Assembly: GCA_026724425.1 (NCBI GenBank)
Contig: JAIUCV010000004.1
Location: 196,001 to 260,000, forward strand
Length of the DNA: 64,000 bases
Source: Erythrophleum ivorense
Lineage: Eukaryota > Streptophyta > Magnoliopsida > Fabales > Fabaceae
Reading direction: 5' to 3'
A program made the translations under genes and the position numbers. Under the pieces are notes generated by a model, which was not told the DNA's origin, searched no databases, and saw nothing but the letters and a program-made list of their open reading frames with translations. Positions 37,596-48,689 of the stretch are shown one piece after another. Each line of letters begins with the position of its first letter. Within the stretch, counting starts at the first letter, position 1.

Positions 37596-40553
37596 TCATA
37601 TCTTACTCCTCATTCTCACTAGTCTCGCCAATGTCTCCTGTGCAGCCAAGGTGTGGGCATGGTTATGGCCAAGCATCACGGTTCTGATACTGATACACGT
37701 TCTACAGAGCTCTTTGCCGCTGTCAAGATGTCCTCCTCGCGCTAGTAACTTTGCTCTTGTCTCCAGTAGTGTTGCCTTTAACAAGGTGACCTCCTGCCAG
37801 ACATATTCATCTACTTTTTGGCCACGTTGCAGCCTCCGTTTCCAACAAATTGACTCGGGTGACCAATCTTGTATCTGAGAGACGAAGGACTTCTCAACTT
37901 CCTCCAGTGCATTTGTACACACGTTCAAGAGCTCCGTTGCAGAATCGCACCTCGAGAAAGTCGTGAAGGCCTGAATTGCAAGCGGGAGAGCTGCTCTTTT
38001 GACGTACAAAACCATGTCAGTTGCCTTCAGTTGGACAAGTGGGGGTTCAGATTTAAACCCAAACACAAGAAAAGCTGATGCCCATGAATGATCCAAGTTT
38101 ACAAACGGATTACCCATTTTTCTAGTCACTCCTTGAACCACAGCCTTGGCAGATTGCAAACCACCTTTCCTTTTTGCGAATACCTGCATTATGGGATGGA
38201 AATGAATCCAACATGCATCCCGTTTGTTGGCCCTTCGTGCCACCCCCATTTTCACGAGAAGCATTGCCGAATCTTCTTCGCTTTTCCATGCCTTTGATGA
38301 AAAACAACTGAATGTAACACCCAGACTCTTGGTCCACTTCCTGAGCTGGTTTCCATCACCAGGGATATTTTTGGCTGCACTCATTAACAAACTTGCCGAA
38401 ATGGGAGCCGGGGCAAACCACCCACTGACAAGAAGCATTCTTATGGCTAGGAGGTTCCCTTTTCTTCTACTTCTTTCCAGAATCCCAAAGCAAAATCGGA
38501 GGATCTTCATAAGGAAAGGATTGTTCTTGCAGTGCTGCTCTTCCGCAATGCTCATATAACAAGGGGGAGAACCTTCTTCAAGTGGAATCTCGTTTATTGC
38601 CTCAAAGAGAGCAGAGGGGTTAACTGCAAGTTCAGATAACAATGACCCAATCAACCACAAACCAAAGCTCAACCTCCCCAATTTATCGTTAAATCTTTTA
38701 AGGAATTCTATCTCATCCGCTGGATACTCTTTCTTTGTTCTTCCTCTTATCAGAACCATTGCATCAGATAATGGCAATGGTGGAAGCTGAATTGTATCAT
38801 AGTTCATTACTTTGGACAAACTAGTGGTAATAATCACATGGGTACCTCCTGTGTTTCTTGGGATCAAGTCATGCAGATCCTTCTCTTCCCAACACTCCTC
38901 GTCAGTCTCAAGATTGTCAATTATAAGTAAGTAAGGAATATCACCGAACAGCTCCCTCTTGATTCTCTTGAATGCTTCGAATTCTTGCTCCTCAAAGCTA
39001 CGAATGCGACCCCTTTCCATCTCGGAATCAGCACCAACATCCATACCTAAATGAAGAGACAAATTCAATATGTTCTGCCTGAGATACCTAGCTTCCCCAC
39101 CAAACCACAAGACCATTTTGTATCTCTGGTAGTATCTGTAAGCGAATTCCAGCGCCAGCTCCGATTTTCCAATCCCAGACACCCCATTGATGCAAATCAC
39201 AGTGCTACACAAGCTCTTATAGTTCCCACTTTTCGACTTCTTATGTTTTAACCTCTTTAACGAATTTTTTCCTTTGAGCGGTTCAACTTCAACCCAAGCC
39301 TCTGAGGTTGGTTCTTTGCTCTTGTCCATCTCTAGACTAATAAATCTCCCTCCTCTACTATTCACGAGGTCGCTTTCCTCATCTGCAAGTCCTTCAGATT
39401 GCCCAATGGCTTCTCCTTTGATGACTGCTGTAGAATGATCTTGCTCCGGACAGTTTCCACGCCCGAAAAAGAGACTTTCGATCTCCATAATCTCCTTCTC
39501 TCTTCCAACGAAGTATGTGTTCCTGGGGAAAGGTAAATTCTCAAATCCTTGTTTGTTCTCAAAGCCTTCTCTCTTCCGCCCAAGTCTTGCTCTAAGAATC
39601 CCAGCAGCTTTCGATATGCAGCCTCTCCAATTACCATCATTAGCCTCCAGCTTTAATTCATGAGATTTCATCAGTCCATCCATTGCCTCCATACATTCTT
39701 TGTCAATTGAACTGCAGTCGGAAAGAGCCATAATCTCAGTAGGTCCAGTTTCGAAGAAGAGCGGAATCAAGTTCTTCTTTTGAACGAAGAATCTAATCTC
39801 CTCCATGCTGAGATGGTTGAGAAAGCTGGAAGGCGTGACAACCACTATGCCGAATGCAACTGAGCAAATGACTCTGTCGGCAATCTCGTGGCTCTGACTA
39901 TCCGAGTACTTTGCTCTATCCGCAGCAAAGCAGTCAATCCCCTGAAGCTCAAGCTCCGACTTAAGCCACTTACAGAAGCGCAGCAAATTGTAATTGTGGC
40001 CGTGGAAACCAATGTAAACGTCACAAGAGGTAAGTCTGGCATTGGAGGCCGGGGAAACAGGGCCTTTTGCGAAGGAAATTCGAGGGACGGGAAATGAGAA
40101 CGAGATGCGGGGAGGAGCTGTGTCAGGGAGTGGAACGCACGTCACAAATTTGAGCTTTGTATTGGAAGGGTTATCGGAGAATTCGTATGGATCAGACGGG
40201 GGAGTGTAGGAACTGCTGGGCACGTCTTCAGACTGGGAACCTCGGTAGGAGAACGACGGCGAAGGATGGCTGGTGGTTGGGTTTTGTGAGGGATCTAGAC
40301 GGGGACTATCACCAGATTTGGGGGGGTTTTCTACGATTGCCCTAGGAGATATATATGGTGACTGCAAGGCTGAAGCAAATGCTGATGAAGGTGGGGATAC
40401 AAGAGAGGGAGAACCGTAAGGCGACGAGACTATCGAGTTCTTTATGTTTGGTGAAGGTAAATGCGAATCCCAGCTGCTTTTGCTTGCTATCTTAACGGTG
40501 AGTGTTCTGGTACTGCACATTTCTCCAGGGTCGCCTTCTCTTTCCTTGTCCAT
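37596..40553 (-). CDS. TIR-NB-ARC-TPR-like protein of the XTNX/TNP clade
   Basis: Single-exon CDS of 985 aa from ATG 40553 to TGA 37596; the longer frame to 40604 would need a GTG start. The first 175 residues are a Ser/Pro-rich disordered region. A TIR domain follows at about 175-310 (CDVYIGFHGHN; SMEEIRFF at about 249-256, where the catalytic Glu of TIR NADases would lie). The NB-ARC-like ATPase has a P-loop GVSGIGKS at 457-464, a kinase-2 strand LLIIDN at 542-547, an FGLWLIG variant of the GLPL motif and HPIM at 786-789 near the MHD position. The C-terminus (about 860-985) is helical and TPR-like; there is no LRR. This layout matches Arabidopsis At5g56220 and At4g23440, an ancient family distinct from classic resistance genes; some members trigger EDS1-independent cell death when overexpressed. 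No frameshift or stop interrupts it, so it is probably functional. Cytosolic action and an NADase-type activity are inferred. Confidence 0.93.
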   Translation of the reverse strand: MDKEREGDPGEMCSTRTLTVKIASKSSWDSHLPSPNIKNSIVSSPYGSPSLVSPPSSAFASALQSPYISPRAIVENPPKSGDSPRLDPSQNPTTSHPSPSFSYRGSQSEDVPSSSYTPPSDPYEFSDNPSNTKLKFVTCVPLPDTAPPRISFSFPVPRISFAKGPVSPASNARLTSCDVYIGFHGHNYNLLRFCKWLKSELELQGIDCFAADRAKYSDSQSHEIADRVICSVAFGIVVVTPSSFLNHLSMEEIRFFVQKKNLIPLFFETGPTEIMALSDCSSIDKECMEAMDGLMKSHELKLEANDGNWRGCISKAAGILRARLGRKREGFENKQGFENLPFPRNTYFVGREKEIMEIESLFFGRGNCPEQDHSTAVIKGEAIGQSEGLADEESDLVNSRGGRFISLEMDKSKEPTSEAWVEVEPLKGKNSLKRLKHKKSKSGNYKSLCSTVICINGVSGIGKSELALEFAYRYYQRYKMVLWFGGEARYLRQNILNLSLHLGMDVGADSEMERGRIRSFEEQEFEAFKRIKRELFGDIPYLLIIDNLETDEECWEEKDLHDLIPRNTGGTHVIITTSLSKVMNYDTIQLPPLPLSDAMVLIRGRTKKEYPADEIEFLKRFNDKLGRLSFGLWLIGSLLSELAVNPSALFEAINEIPLEEGSPPCYMSIAEEQHCKNNPFLMKILRFCFGILERSRRKGNLLAIRMLLVSGWFAPAPISASLLMSAAKNIPGDGNQLRKWTKSLGVTFSCFSSKAWKSEEDSAMLLVKMGVARRANKRDACWIHFHPIMQVFAKRKGGLQSAKAVVQGVTRKMGNPFVNLDHSWASAFLVFGFKSEPPLVQLKATDMVLYVKRAALPLAIQAFTTFSRCDSATELLNVCTNALEEVEKSFVSQIQDWSPESICWKRRLQRGQKVDEYVWQEVTLLKATLLETRAKLLARGGHLDSGKELCRTCISIRTVMLGHNHAHTLAAQETLARLVRMRSKI

Positions 40554-42523
40554 GAATGGAGCTATAAATACTGCAGGGCCGGTGGCCTTGTGACTGAGTC
40601 TCACGCCGGCAACTTACCTACTTTCCCTCTAAAACGTATATGTGCAGCCGTATTACTAGTAGGTTTGAATTTGATTTGACAGACAAACAAAATATCATAG
40701 GGTAATTATTGAAGCATCCAGCTCTCTGGTTAGACTTCCAGGCTGAGAAATGTCTCACTCCTCTTGCCAAAAAGATAGAACAGTAAGGAATATCAGAAGA
40801 GAGCATGCTTTTTTATTTTGGATCGTACCTATTACAAGACTCATCACGAGACAGCAACCGTCCCTGATGGAGCCAGCCAACGCTCTGACGACCACGGAAA
40901 TTACCTTAGCTTTCTCTCAATTTAGGCTGAAAGGAAAAGAAAAGCCCCGCTATTGAGCTCTCTCTCCTCCGTAGGAGCAACCTGTGCAGGGAATCTATAG
41001 AGTCTCCATGGTTTGAACATAAAATATTAATTTTTCTGGGAAGAAAATAAACATATAATATTCAATAAATACTTAAAAGTAAGTATTGTGCCGTGGTCTG
41101 GCATTTCCATATGGATTAATGTATTTTTGGCCATTTTCCTTTTGTCTTATGCGCTCTGCTTTGTAATCTCTCTCAGTTGCACAGAAGCCAAAGATGAGTC
41201 AGAATGGACAGTGTGAGAATTTATAGAGTCATCAACGGCAAACCAAACTGAAAGCTTGGTTAGTGGGTGCATCACGCTAATGGGCTATTCAATTCGAAGT
41301 TCTGACAGAGAGGATACCACTGTACAAGAAAATTAAAAAAGTAAAAAATTAAATAAATAAATAAAAGCTTTCAGTATTATGGCTACTGAGTGCATTCGTC
41401 TGCGTAACAGTCTGACAGTGTTTCAGGTTATTCGCATCGGAAATGGGACCAAAGACCAGTCCACCCGCAAGTAGCTGGAACCCTAACCCAGAAGGGACGA
41501 ATGGCAATGCATCAAGCTAGAGCACTGCCAGTCGCGCGCGCGCGCGTGTATATATATATATATATATCTCTCTAAAGATAATGAATTATAGTGTAAAATA
41601 TTCTTTTAAAATTATTTATAAGTCTTATTTCTTTTATTTTAAATTATTTTTTATTTTATTTTTTTCAAAATTTTCTACTTTTTATTCTTAAATTTAAAAT
41701 AAGTCATATAATTAACATAAATTTTATACAATTACATAACGCTTATATCTAATTAGCATTAATTTTCACAAGGTAGCTAGTTATTACATTGATATTGGTC
41801 ATGAATCTTAAGCAATTTTACATCCCATTTGATGTGTAAAATTTTTTATTGTAGAGTTAGAAATAGAAATGAGATTCCTTTAATAACATATTTAGCAAAT
41901 GGATTTTATTAATTAATCAAAACTGATTCTCATATTTTTTAGATGTTGGTTCCTTTAGCAATATTGATGAAATAGTCCTTAATATAAACTTAATTAAAAG
42001 TTGACTTATTAAAAAATAAGTTAAATCTATTTAAAAAAATTAAAATTAGATCTAGATTTGTATTTTTTTTTTATTTTTTAGGCTAGACCTTGAAACAAGT
42101 TCAAGGTAGAGCGACTTCACCCACTTCCTCCTTTAATATATATTTTTTAATTAACTTCTTTCTTTGATAGTTTGCCACTTTTTTCTTAAAAAAATTAGAA
42201 AAAAATGTATCATTTAAGAATTAAAAAATTAAGTCAATTTGTAAAGCAATATTTAGTATTATTAAACATGATTTAGCTATGAATGATACCCACGTTTATA
42301 TTGACCAAACTTTTTTATTAATGAATGATATAGTCTATGCTAGTTATATTATTATATAGAGATAATTTTTTTGATTAAAAATAATAATTATTATCTACCA
42401 ATTATGGGTATAGTTGATTCTCATTTAATTTTTTTTACTTTAATTACTTGACTATGCTATTTTTACATTCAATAAATATAGCTTAGTATCTAAGTTTTAT
42501 TATAATAATATTAACATTAAAGA
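40554..42523. other. Upstream region of the TNP gene and intergenic DNA
   Basis: 40554-41000 is likely leader and promoter of the minus-strand TNP gene. A compound microsatellite (CG)n(TG)n(TA)n(TC)n occupies about 41534-41573. The rest is AT-rich without a recognisable gene. Confidence 0.55.
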
Positions 42524-42830
42524 TTATTTTTTTCAAATTATATTAATAATTGATTTCTAAATTCTATTTATGAATAAAGTGAAAGAAAAATTAAGAAATA
42601 TTTCAAAATAATTTCAAAAATACTAGAAGAAAATAATGAAAAAATTTGTTTGAATCAACTGGGCTTTTAGAAAAATTTGAATTCAACTCATTTTATGTTC
42701 AAATGTTTTTAAACAAACCCTTTTTTACAATGTTTTTTGAACTCATCTTTTTTTTTTTTTAAGGGCTAAGGCTATTGAACCTAGCAAATTTTTTGACCTA
42801 TGATTAAATCTCATGATATAAAATCCTATT
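42524..42830 (+). repeat. Direct repeat B, left copy
   Basis: About 300 bp matching 47045-47340 in the same orientation. It begins TTTTTTTCAAATTATATTAA, contains GAATTCAACTCATTTTAT and GGCTAAGG(C/T)TATTGAACCTAG, and ends near TGATTAAATCTCA(T/A)GATAT. Divergence is moderate. The two copies bracket the solo LTR and a PMD remnant. Confidence 0.75.
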
Positions 42831-44125
42831 TTTTGAGCCAAAACCCTTTTCTGGAAAAAGAAATTGGCCAAATCCAAGTCAAACAAAAAAATCGCCCCTA
42901 AATACTATACCAAATGACAAAATTGGATCCATGCATCCTGATTTTAGGGTATTGTATTTTTTTTACAAAAAATAATTTTTTTAAGAAAATATAAGCCTAA
43001 AGTACATTTAACTAAAAAAAAGTAAATTTTTTTAAATATAACGTTGTAGGTTAATAAATAGCTTGCAACACGCATGCGCATACTCACGGGATTCATAATT
43101 TGGTGAGCAGCTCCCTTCCCCTTATAAATTGCTTGCTTGCTTGCATTTTTTATTTTGCGCATTTGAAATTTCCTCATTCCATTATACGACTTGGGTACTC
43201 TCTAGAGTTTTGGATATTTTCTAAACATCTATTTTTAGAATTGGTTAAAGAAAATTATAATTTACATTTATATTATTTTAAGATTGTTTTTAGCTATACA
43301 AAGGTTAGTTAAAATAATTTAAATAAAATATTTTTATTAATATTTTTTTGGATACATATTGATATTGTAGATTACATATTTGAACTTTTGTTATAGGCAA
43401 TTATGATTGCATTTCGTTGTGCTAATAATGTTTACAATTAATTTATTTGTATTTTATATTATATTTATATATTATGTTTATGTTTTTTTTTTGTTATCAA
43501 AATTTTTTAAATTTTGCTTAAATATGTGAATAAGTGATATGTTAATATTTTATACATATTAGTAGTATAGCTTATAAATTTGTAATTTTTTTGTGCGATT
43601 AAAACTATAGTTGAATTTTTTTAATGAGGTTTACAATTATTTATTTGCTTTCTATATTGTCATATTTATTTATTCTTTTTAAGTTAATACTAATTTTATT
43701 CTTGCTAGTATTTTTTTCAATTTTGTTTATATATATAAACAATTAATACATATAATGAAATATACTGTTAAGAGTTATGTCAATTATTAATTAAATATAA
43801 ATAATGTGCTTTAATAAATTTTTTTGCTTATAACAAGTAAAATAATAATATTATAATCAATACATGTGTAAATTGAAATTTAAAGTTAACGTTAATAAAT
43901 GAATTTTTTTATTGATGAAGAGATAATATTGCATTTAGATATAGAGTTAGCAAATTTATTCAATAAGCTAATTTTTGAAGAGAAATAATGAATTCAATTT
44001 TTTATGGTATTATTATCATTGTATAAATAGTTAAATTTTTTATGATGACCTTGATACAATGTGTTGTAAAAATGTTGTAACTTTATTATGTTGATTGTGT
44101 AGGCATATCTGAGAAATGGTGCGTC
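42831..44125. other. AT-rich DNA between repeat B and the solo LTR
   Basis: No gene was identified. The short frames at 42944-43177 (-) and 43100-43312 (+) match nothing. The last bases before the LTR (ATGGTGCGTC) may be the start of a PMD reading frame that continues after the LTR. Confidence 0.5.
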
Positions 44126-46865
44126 TGTAACATTCTTAAAAAGTGTTAGTGACTTTAAGAAATGATATAAGATTAAATATTAGGCTTAAATAGTAGGGTA
44201 TAGGATAGGATAAGGAAAAAGTTAAATTTTCACCTATTTAAAAATTTATTTATATATATATAATTTAAAAAGTCAAAGATTTAAAAGTAAAAAAAAACTA
44301 ATAAGATATATATCTCTAGTTAATTTTAAAATATTTCAAATTATCCGAGAGTTAACTTAAAGTTAGTTTTAATAACTAATAGAATAATAATAATAACTAA
44401 TAAGATATATATATATATATATATATATCTATTTCAAATTATTCGATAGATAACTTAAAGTTAGTTTTAATAGCCAATAAAATTTTAAAATATAATAATA
44501 ATAATAACTAATAAGATATATATATATCCTTAGTTAATTTTAAAAAAAATTTTAAATTATCCGATAGATAACTTAAAGTTAGTTTTAATATCCAATAGAA
44601 TTTTAAAATATAATAATAATAATAATAATAATAACTAATAAGATATATATATATATATATCTAAAATCTAACATATTCCTTATTTTTTACTCCTCCATCC
44701 GTCTGCTTTCTCTCACGTCGCCATAAGCCTTTCTTTAAGTAATTCTAACTTATTCTTTCAATCCCTCTTCAAACATACATCTCTACACCAAGTACGAGAG
44801 TAGCTTTTGTTCTTTGTCTCATATGATTATATATATATATATATATATAAACGCACCCTACGCACTATTCAATAAAAGTGATATGCAATATGCATCTTTT
44901 CGTCTTTTTGTGAATTAAATAAATATATATAGGTATATATACAACCTTCATCCCATATATATACATATATATATATATATATGTAATTATAATATATATA
45001 TATATTCTTATGCAGAAACGCATCCTTTCATCCCTTTATTTTTCTAAAATAAATATACATATATATATAATTATATATATATGTAGGTATGTATATAATA
45101 TGAATTTATGAATATAAATTTAATATAAATTTTTATACATAGATATATGTGTGTGTGAATTTGGGAATATAAATTTAATTTATATTTATATACGTAAATT
45201 ATAAACTTTAGATGAAAAAATTAAGATTTAGGAATTTGGGAACTTTTGTAAATTTAAGTTAATATAAAATTGACTATTCTCATAAATTAATTAAAATATA
45301 AAGAAATATAGATTTGAAAGAGAATTTTAGATTATTTATGATAGCTTTTAAGTTTCTAAAGTAGTTTTAAAGTAATTTTAGAGTAGTTTAGGATAATATA
45401 TAAGTAGTTTTAAATTATATATTGATATTTTTGTATATGTGTGACTTTTGTATATTTTTATTAAAAGTTCTTACTGTTTAAATTTTCTTACCGTGTGACT
45501 ACTTGTGAGCTAAAAGAAAACAGGTAATTTGAGGTTTTTCCATGTGTGTGCAAACTGGTTTATTATTGTAATTTTAATTAAATAAATAAATTTATCTTGT
45601 TGAGCGTGATACAAGTAAATAAGCTGTATGAGATTATGAAACGGTAAAAGTAAATAAATGTGAAATTAATGAAATTGCTAGAATCCTGTTAAATATGTTT
45701 GCAGATATAATAAAATTTTGACGTAGTATTTTTATTTTCAAGCATGCTTGTGAGCTTAAATTATTGATGTGAAATTTTAGAATATTATATTTCTTTCAAG
45801 CATGCTTGTCAATCCTATTTGATATACTATATGGGGTTCTTTATTTTTCAAACATGCTCGTATGAATTTTGAATAAATATGACATGCATAAATGATGGGT
45901 TAAGGAGATGTTTGTGAGATATATATGATATGATGACTACGTGGTTTACCTCCACGTCGCGCAAAATGGTTGGCTTTTTGTAGGACCCCGTTCCTTAATA
46001 CTTACCTGACTGGGTTTGTAAAGGGGGAACGCGGGACAGTGACACCTCTTGGTTTAGTCTTTTAAGGAGGGAAACCATAGTCTGGGCTTGGGTTTTGTAC
46101 CTTTGGCCGGATACATCTTGAGCACCGAAGTAGCTTTGGTCGGTCCAATATGTGGGCCAGATCGTGGATAAGCCTGTGGCTTCAGTCAGCGGTATAAGAC
46201 TGGACGGAGCAATAAGGGAGGTTACACATATTGCATTTTATCATGTTGTGCATATAATTATTTTGAATTATACCTTATGATCTTTTGTGTTAATAATTAA
46301 TAATAGTGATGTTAGATTTGCATTGAGACCTATTGGACATGGTTGTTAGTTTGTATGCACATGGTAAGACTCTGGGTTACTGAGACGTTAGTGCTCACCT
46401 CATTCTCTTAATATTTTCAAGTGAAGGGCTGAATAAGAGGCAAGGGAAGTTACTGGAGGAGTGAGCTATTGGCTCTTATACTCCTCGAACTCATACTGAG
46501 TTAATATTTACTTTTTTGCCCTGACCATAGGATATTTTTATTTGGTTTTACTTTTGAATCTTAAAATATTATTTAGCTAGCAGTTTGATACTTATAGACC
46601 TTTGAATTCAATTTTCTAAAATATTCTAATATATGTTCGAGATGTGGACTATGAGTCCCTATGTTTTGAATTGAATAAAATGGGTGGAGCCCTTATTGTT
46701 ATATAATGACTTAAGCAGGTATTATTGCTTAATAGGATTGAGCCCTTTTAAGTGAGTATTAACTAGCGTGAGGCGAAATCTCAAAAATTTATAACTATAT
46801 AAGTACTTGGCATATATTTAGGGGATGAAGTCCCTAGTCCAATGATTATTAGAGTATGTGTTACA
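44126..46865 (+). mobile_element. Solo LTR of a Gypsy-like retrotransposon
   Basis: The element starts TGTAACATTC at 44126 and ends TGTTACA at 46865, an exact 7-bp inverted terminus with TG..CA ends, about 2.74 kb. The flanks GCGTC (44121-44125) and GCATT (46866-46870) are a plausible 5-bp target duplication in which both differences are transitions. Its first 1.6 kb matches the inverted copy at 1-1623, confirming a dispersed family. No polyprotein is present, so this is an LTR without its internal region. Bases 44290-44665 hold four phased copies of a TA-rich unit of about 97-127 bp ending in ACTAATAAGATATAT(AT)n. The 3' half contains a GC-richer block at 45940-46220. Large LTRs of this kind occur in Tekay-type Gypsy elements, but the lineage is inferred. 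Confidence 0.75.
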
Positions 46866-46874
46866 GCATTCATC

Positions 46875-46990
46875 ATAGGTTATTCAACCAGAATCAAAAG
46901 ATGACTCGATTTTGTATCTTCAGACAAGGCACATTTCACAAGTTGTTTGAACAAGAAATGATAAATTGTTTCGTCCACGACTAGTCATGT
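46875..46990 (+). pseudogene. Remnant of a plant mobile domain (PMD) reading frame
   Basis: Plus-strand translation gives VIQPESKDDSILYLQTRHIS, closely matching the N-terminus of the PMD gene in the Mutator-like element (VIHPCSEDKSLLYLQTRHVS at about 53920-53980). The nucleotide similarity continues past the point where that gene has its first intron, but the intron is absent here. The rest of the domain is not recognisable. The solo LTR sits directly upstream, apparently inserted near the start codon of this frame. Confidence 0.65.
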
Positions 46991-47044
46991 ATAGTGATTG
47001 TTTGCATGTAACTCCATCGACTATTGTTAACTATTAATGGTAGG

Positions 47045-47340
47045 TCAATTTTTTTCAAATTATATTAATAATTGCTTTCTAAATTTTATTTATAAATAAA
47101 GTGAAAGAAAAATAAAAAAATATTTAAAAATAATTTCAAAAATACTAGAATAAAATAATATAAAATTTTGTTAACTAAACTTTGAAAAAAACTTGAATTC
47201 AACTCATTTTATATTTAAACTTTTTTAAACAAATCCTTGTTTAGGATTTTTTTTTCAAACTCATCCCTTTTTTTAAGGCTAAGGTTATTGAACCTAGGAA
47301 TTTTTTTTACCGGTGATTAAATCTCAAGATATTAAATCCC
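47045..47340 (+). repeat. Direct repeat B, right copy
   Basis: Partner of 42524-42830. Without the solo LTR, the two copies would bracket about 1.5 kb that includes the PMD remnant, as direct terminal repeats of an old element might. However, neither copy shows TG..CA ends. Confidence 0.75.
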
Positions 47341-47671
47341 ACTTGAAAATACCCATATATCCTTAAAATGATATTTTTATCATTTTTTGTTATAGAGGTA
47401 TTATAGTTATCTTTTTTTTAATTTTTATATTCTTTTTATCTAACCAAATATATATTATTTTTGTTTATTTTTATATCATATTAAATATAATTATAAAGTA
47501 CACAATTTTATTGTATCTCGATCATTTTTATTTTTATTTTGTTTACCATTAAAATTACCCTCACCTATCAACCACAACATTAGCTAGCCAAAAAAAGGGG
47601 GGAGGAGTGGTACGAGGCAAAGCCATAGGATTTGAGCAATGTGACGATAAACATTAGGAGGGGCCAGCATT

Positions 47672-47800
47672 GGGCTTTTGACCACAGTACCTTAGACAAA
47701 AGTTTGATTTTTTTTAATGCACTGCCATCATTTTAATTTCCCCAGATACATTACTATTTTTTTTTAATTCTTTAAAGGACACGGTTGCAAAGTGTCTTAT
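47672..47800 (+). repeat. Left terminal inverted repeat of the MULE
   Basis: Matches the reverse complement of about 58000-58126. The best conserved part is TTAATGCACTGCC...ATCATTTTAATTT..CCAGATACATTACTA against the right-end equivalent. It ends internally near the first GGACACGGTTGC motif at 47777. Confidence 0.75.
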
Positions 47801-47960
47801 GTTTTTTTTAAAAATTAAAGTTTTGTTATTGGACACGGTTGCTCTGCAACCATGTCCATTGGCTTTTTAAAAAAGTTAAAGTTGTTGTTAGAGTCAACCT
47901 GACACCCAGGATATGTTTGAAAAGGGACACGGTTGCTTTGCTACGTGTCCTTTTGTGCTG
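47777..47960. repeat. Subterminal GGACACGGTTGC palindromes, left end
   Basis: GGACACGGTTGC occurs at 47777, 47831 and 47935. At 47831-47857 and 47935-47960 it is followed after a 3-base spacer by an imperfect inverted copy, giving hairpins. Equivalent motifs occur at the right end. Clustered subterminal motifs in Mutator-like elements are typical transposase-binding sites; binding here is inferred. Confidence 0.7.
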
Positions 47961-48689
47961 CATGTCAGGGTCAAGCCATTTGACCCAGACACGCAGATAA
48001 TGTTGTCCCGTGGCAACGTGTAATTGGTGAAACCAAATTACGCTGCCACGTGGCAATTTCCCAATGGATATCAGAGTTATCCTCATTTTTTTACCGTTAT
48101 CCATTTTCTCCTTAAATACGACGTTGTTCTTCTTCCCCGTATTCTACCTTCTACAATTTTTTTTCATTCCACATAACTGCTACTTCTTTCTTCTTCTTCA
48201 TGTAAAAATTTTGGTTGATGTTTGCTTCCTTCGTCCAACTCCCAGAGTAAGCAAGATTTTACTACAACGAAGATAGTAACCTCCTTCAAGAGTTTTGGGT
48301 CAGTTCAAAAGAAGAAAGATAAGTAGAAGAATAAGTGGTCCCGGAGTCATTACAAGAGAAGGAAAATAACAAGCAGAAGTGATCCCTGAGATACTGATCT
48401 GGTATGAAAGCACTGATTATAACTATTTTTTTTATTAAAAATATAATTATGTTGTCAATTTAAAATTAAATATTTGTGATATATGTATGTGGTTAATTTA
48501 GATTGTGAAATGATTATTTATATTTGTGTTTTAAAATTTTAGTTATAGTTGGAAAAAAAATTGTAAGGTCTGGATAAAATAGCCCAGAAAAATGATAATT
48601 TATATTTTTTAATGTAAGAAGATGAAGTAAATTTAAAAAATATGTAGTAGAGGTTGAAAAATAATAAATTTAGGAAAAAATTTACTATA

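Noticed and set aside
40554..40604. N-terminal extension of the TNP protein by 17 codons
   Set aside because: It would need a GTG start; the first ATG is at 40553 and gives a normal family length.
44126..45750. Repeats in both orientations considered as ends of one giant 45-kb element or inverted-repeat transposon
   Set aside because: Each copy has LTR features (TG..CA ends, solo-LTR boundaries), and the DNA between holds unrelated conserved genes; dispersed LTR copies explain it.
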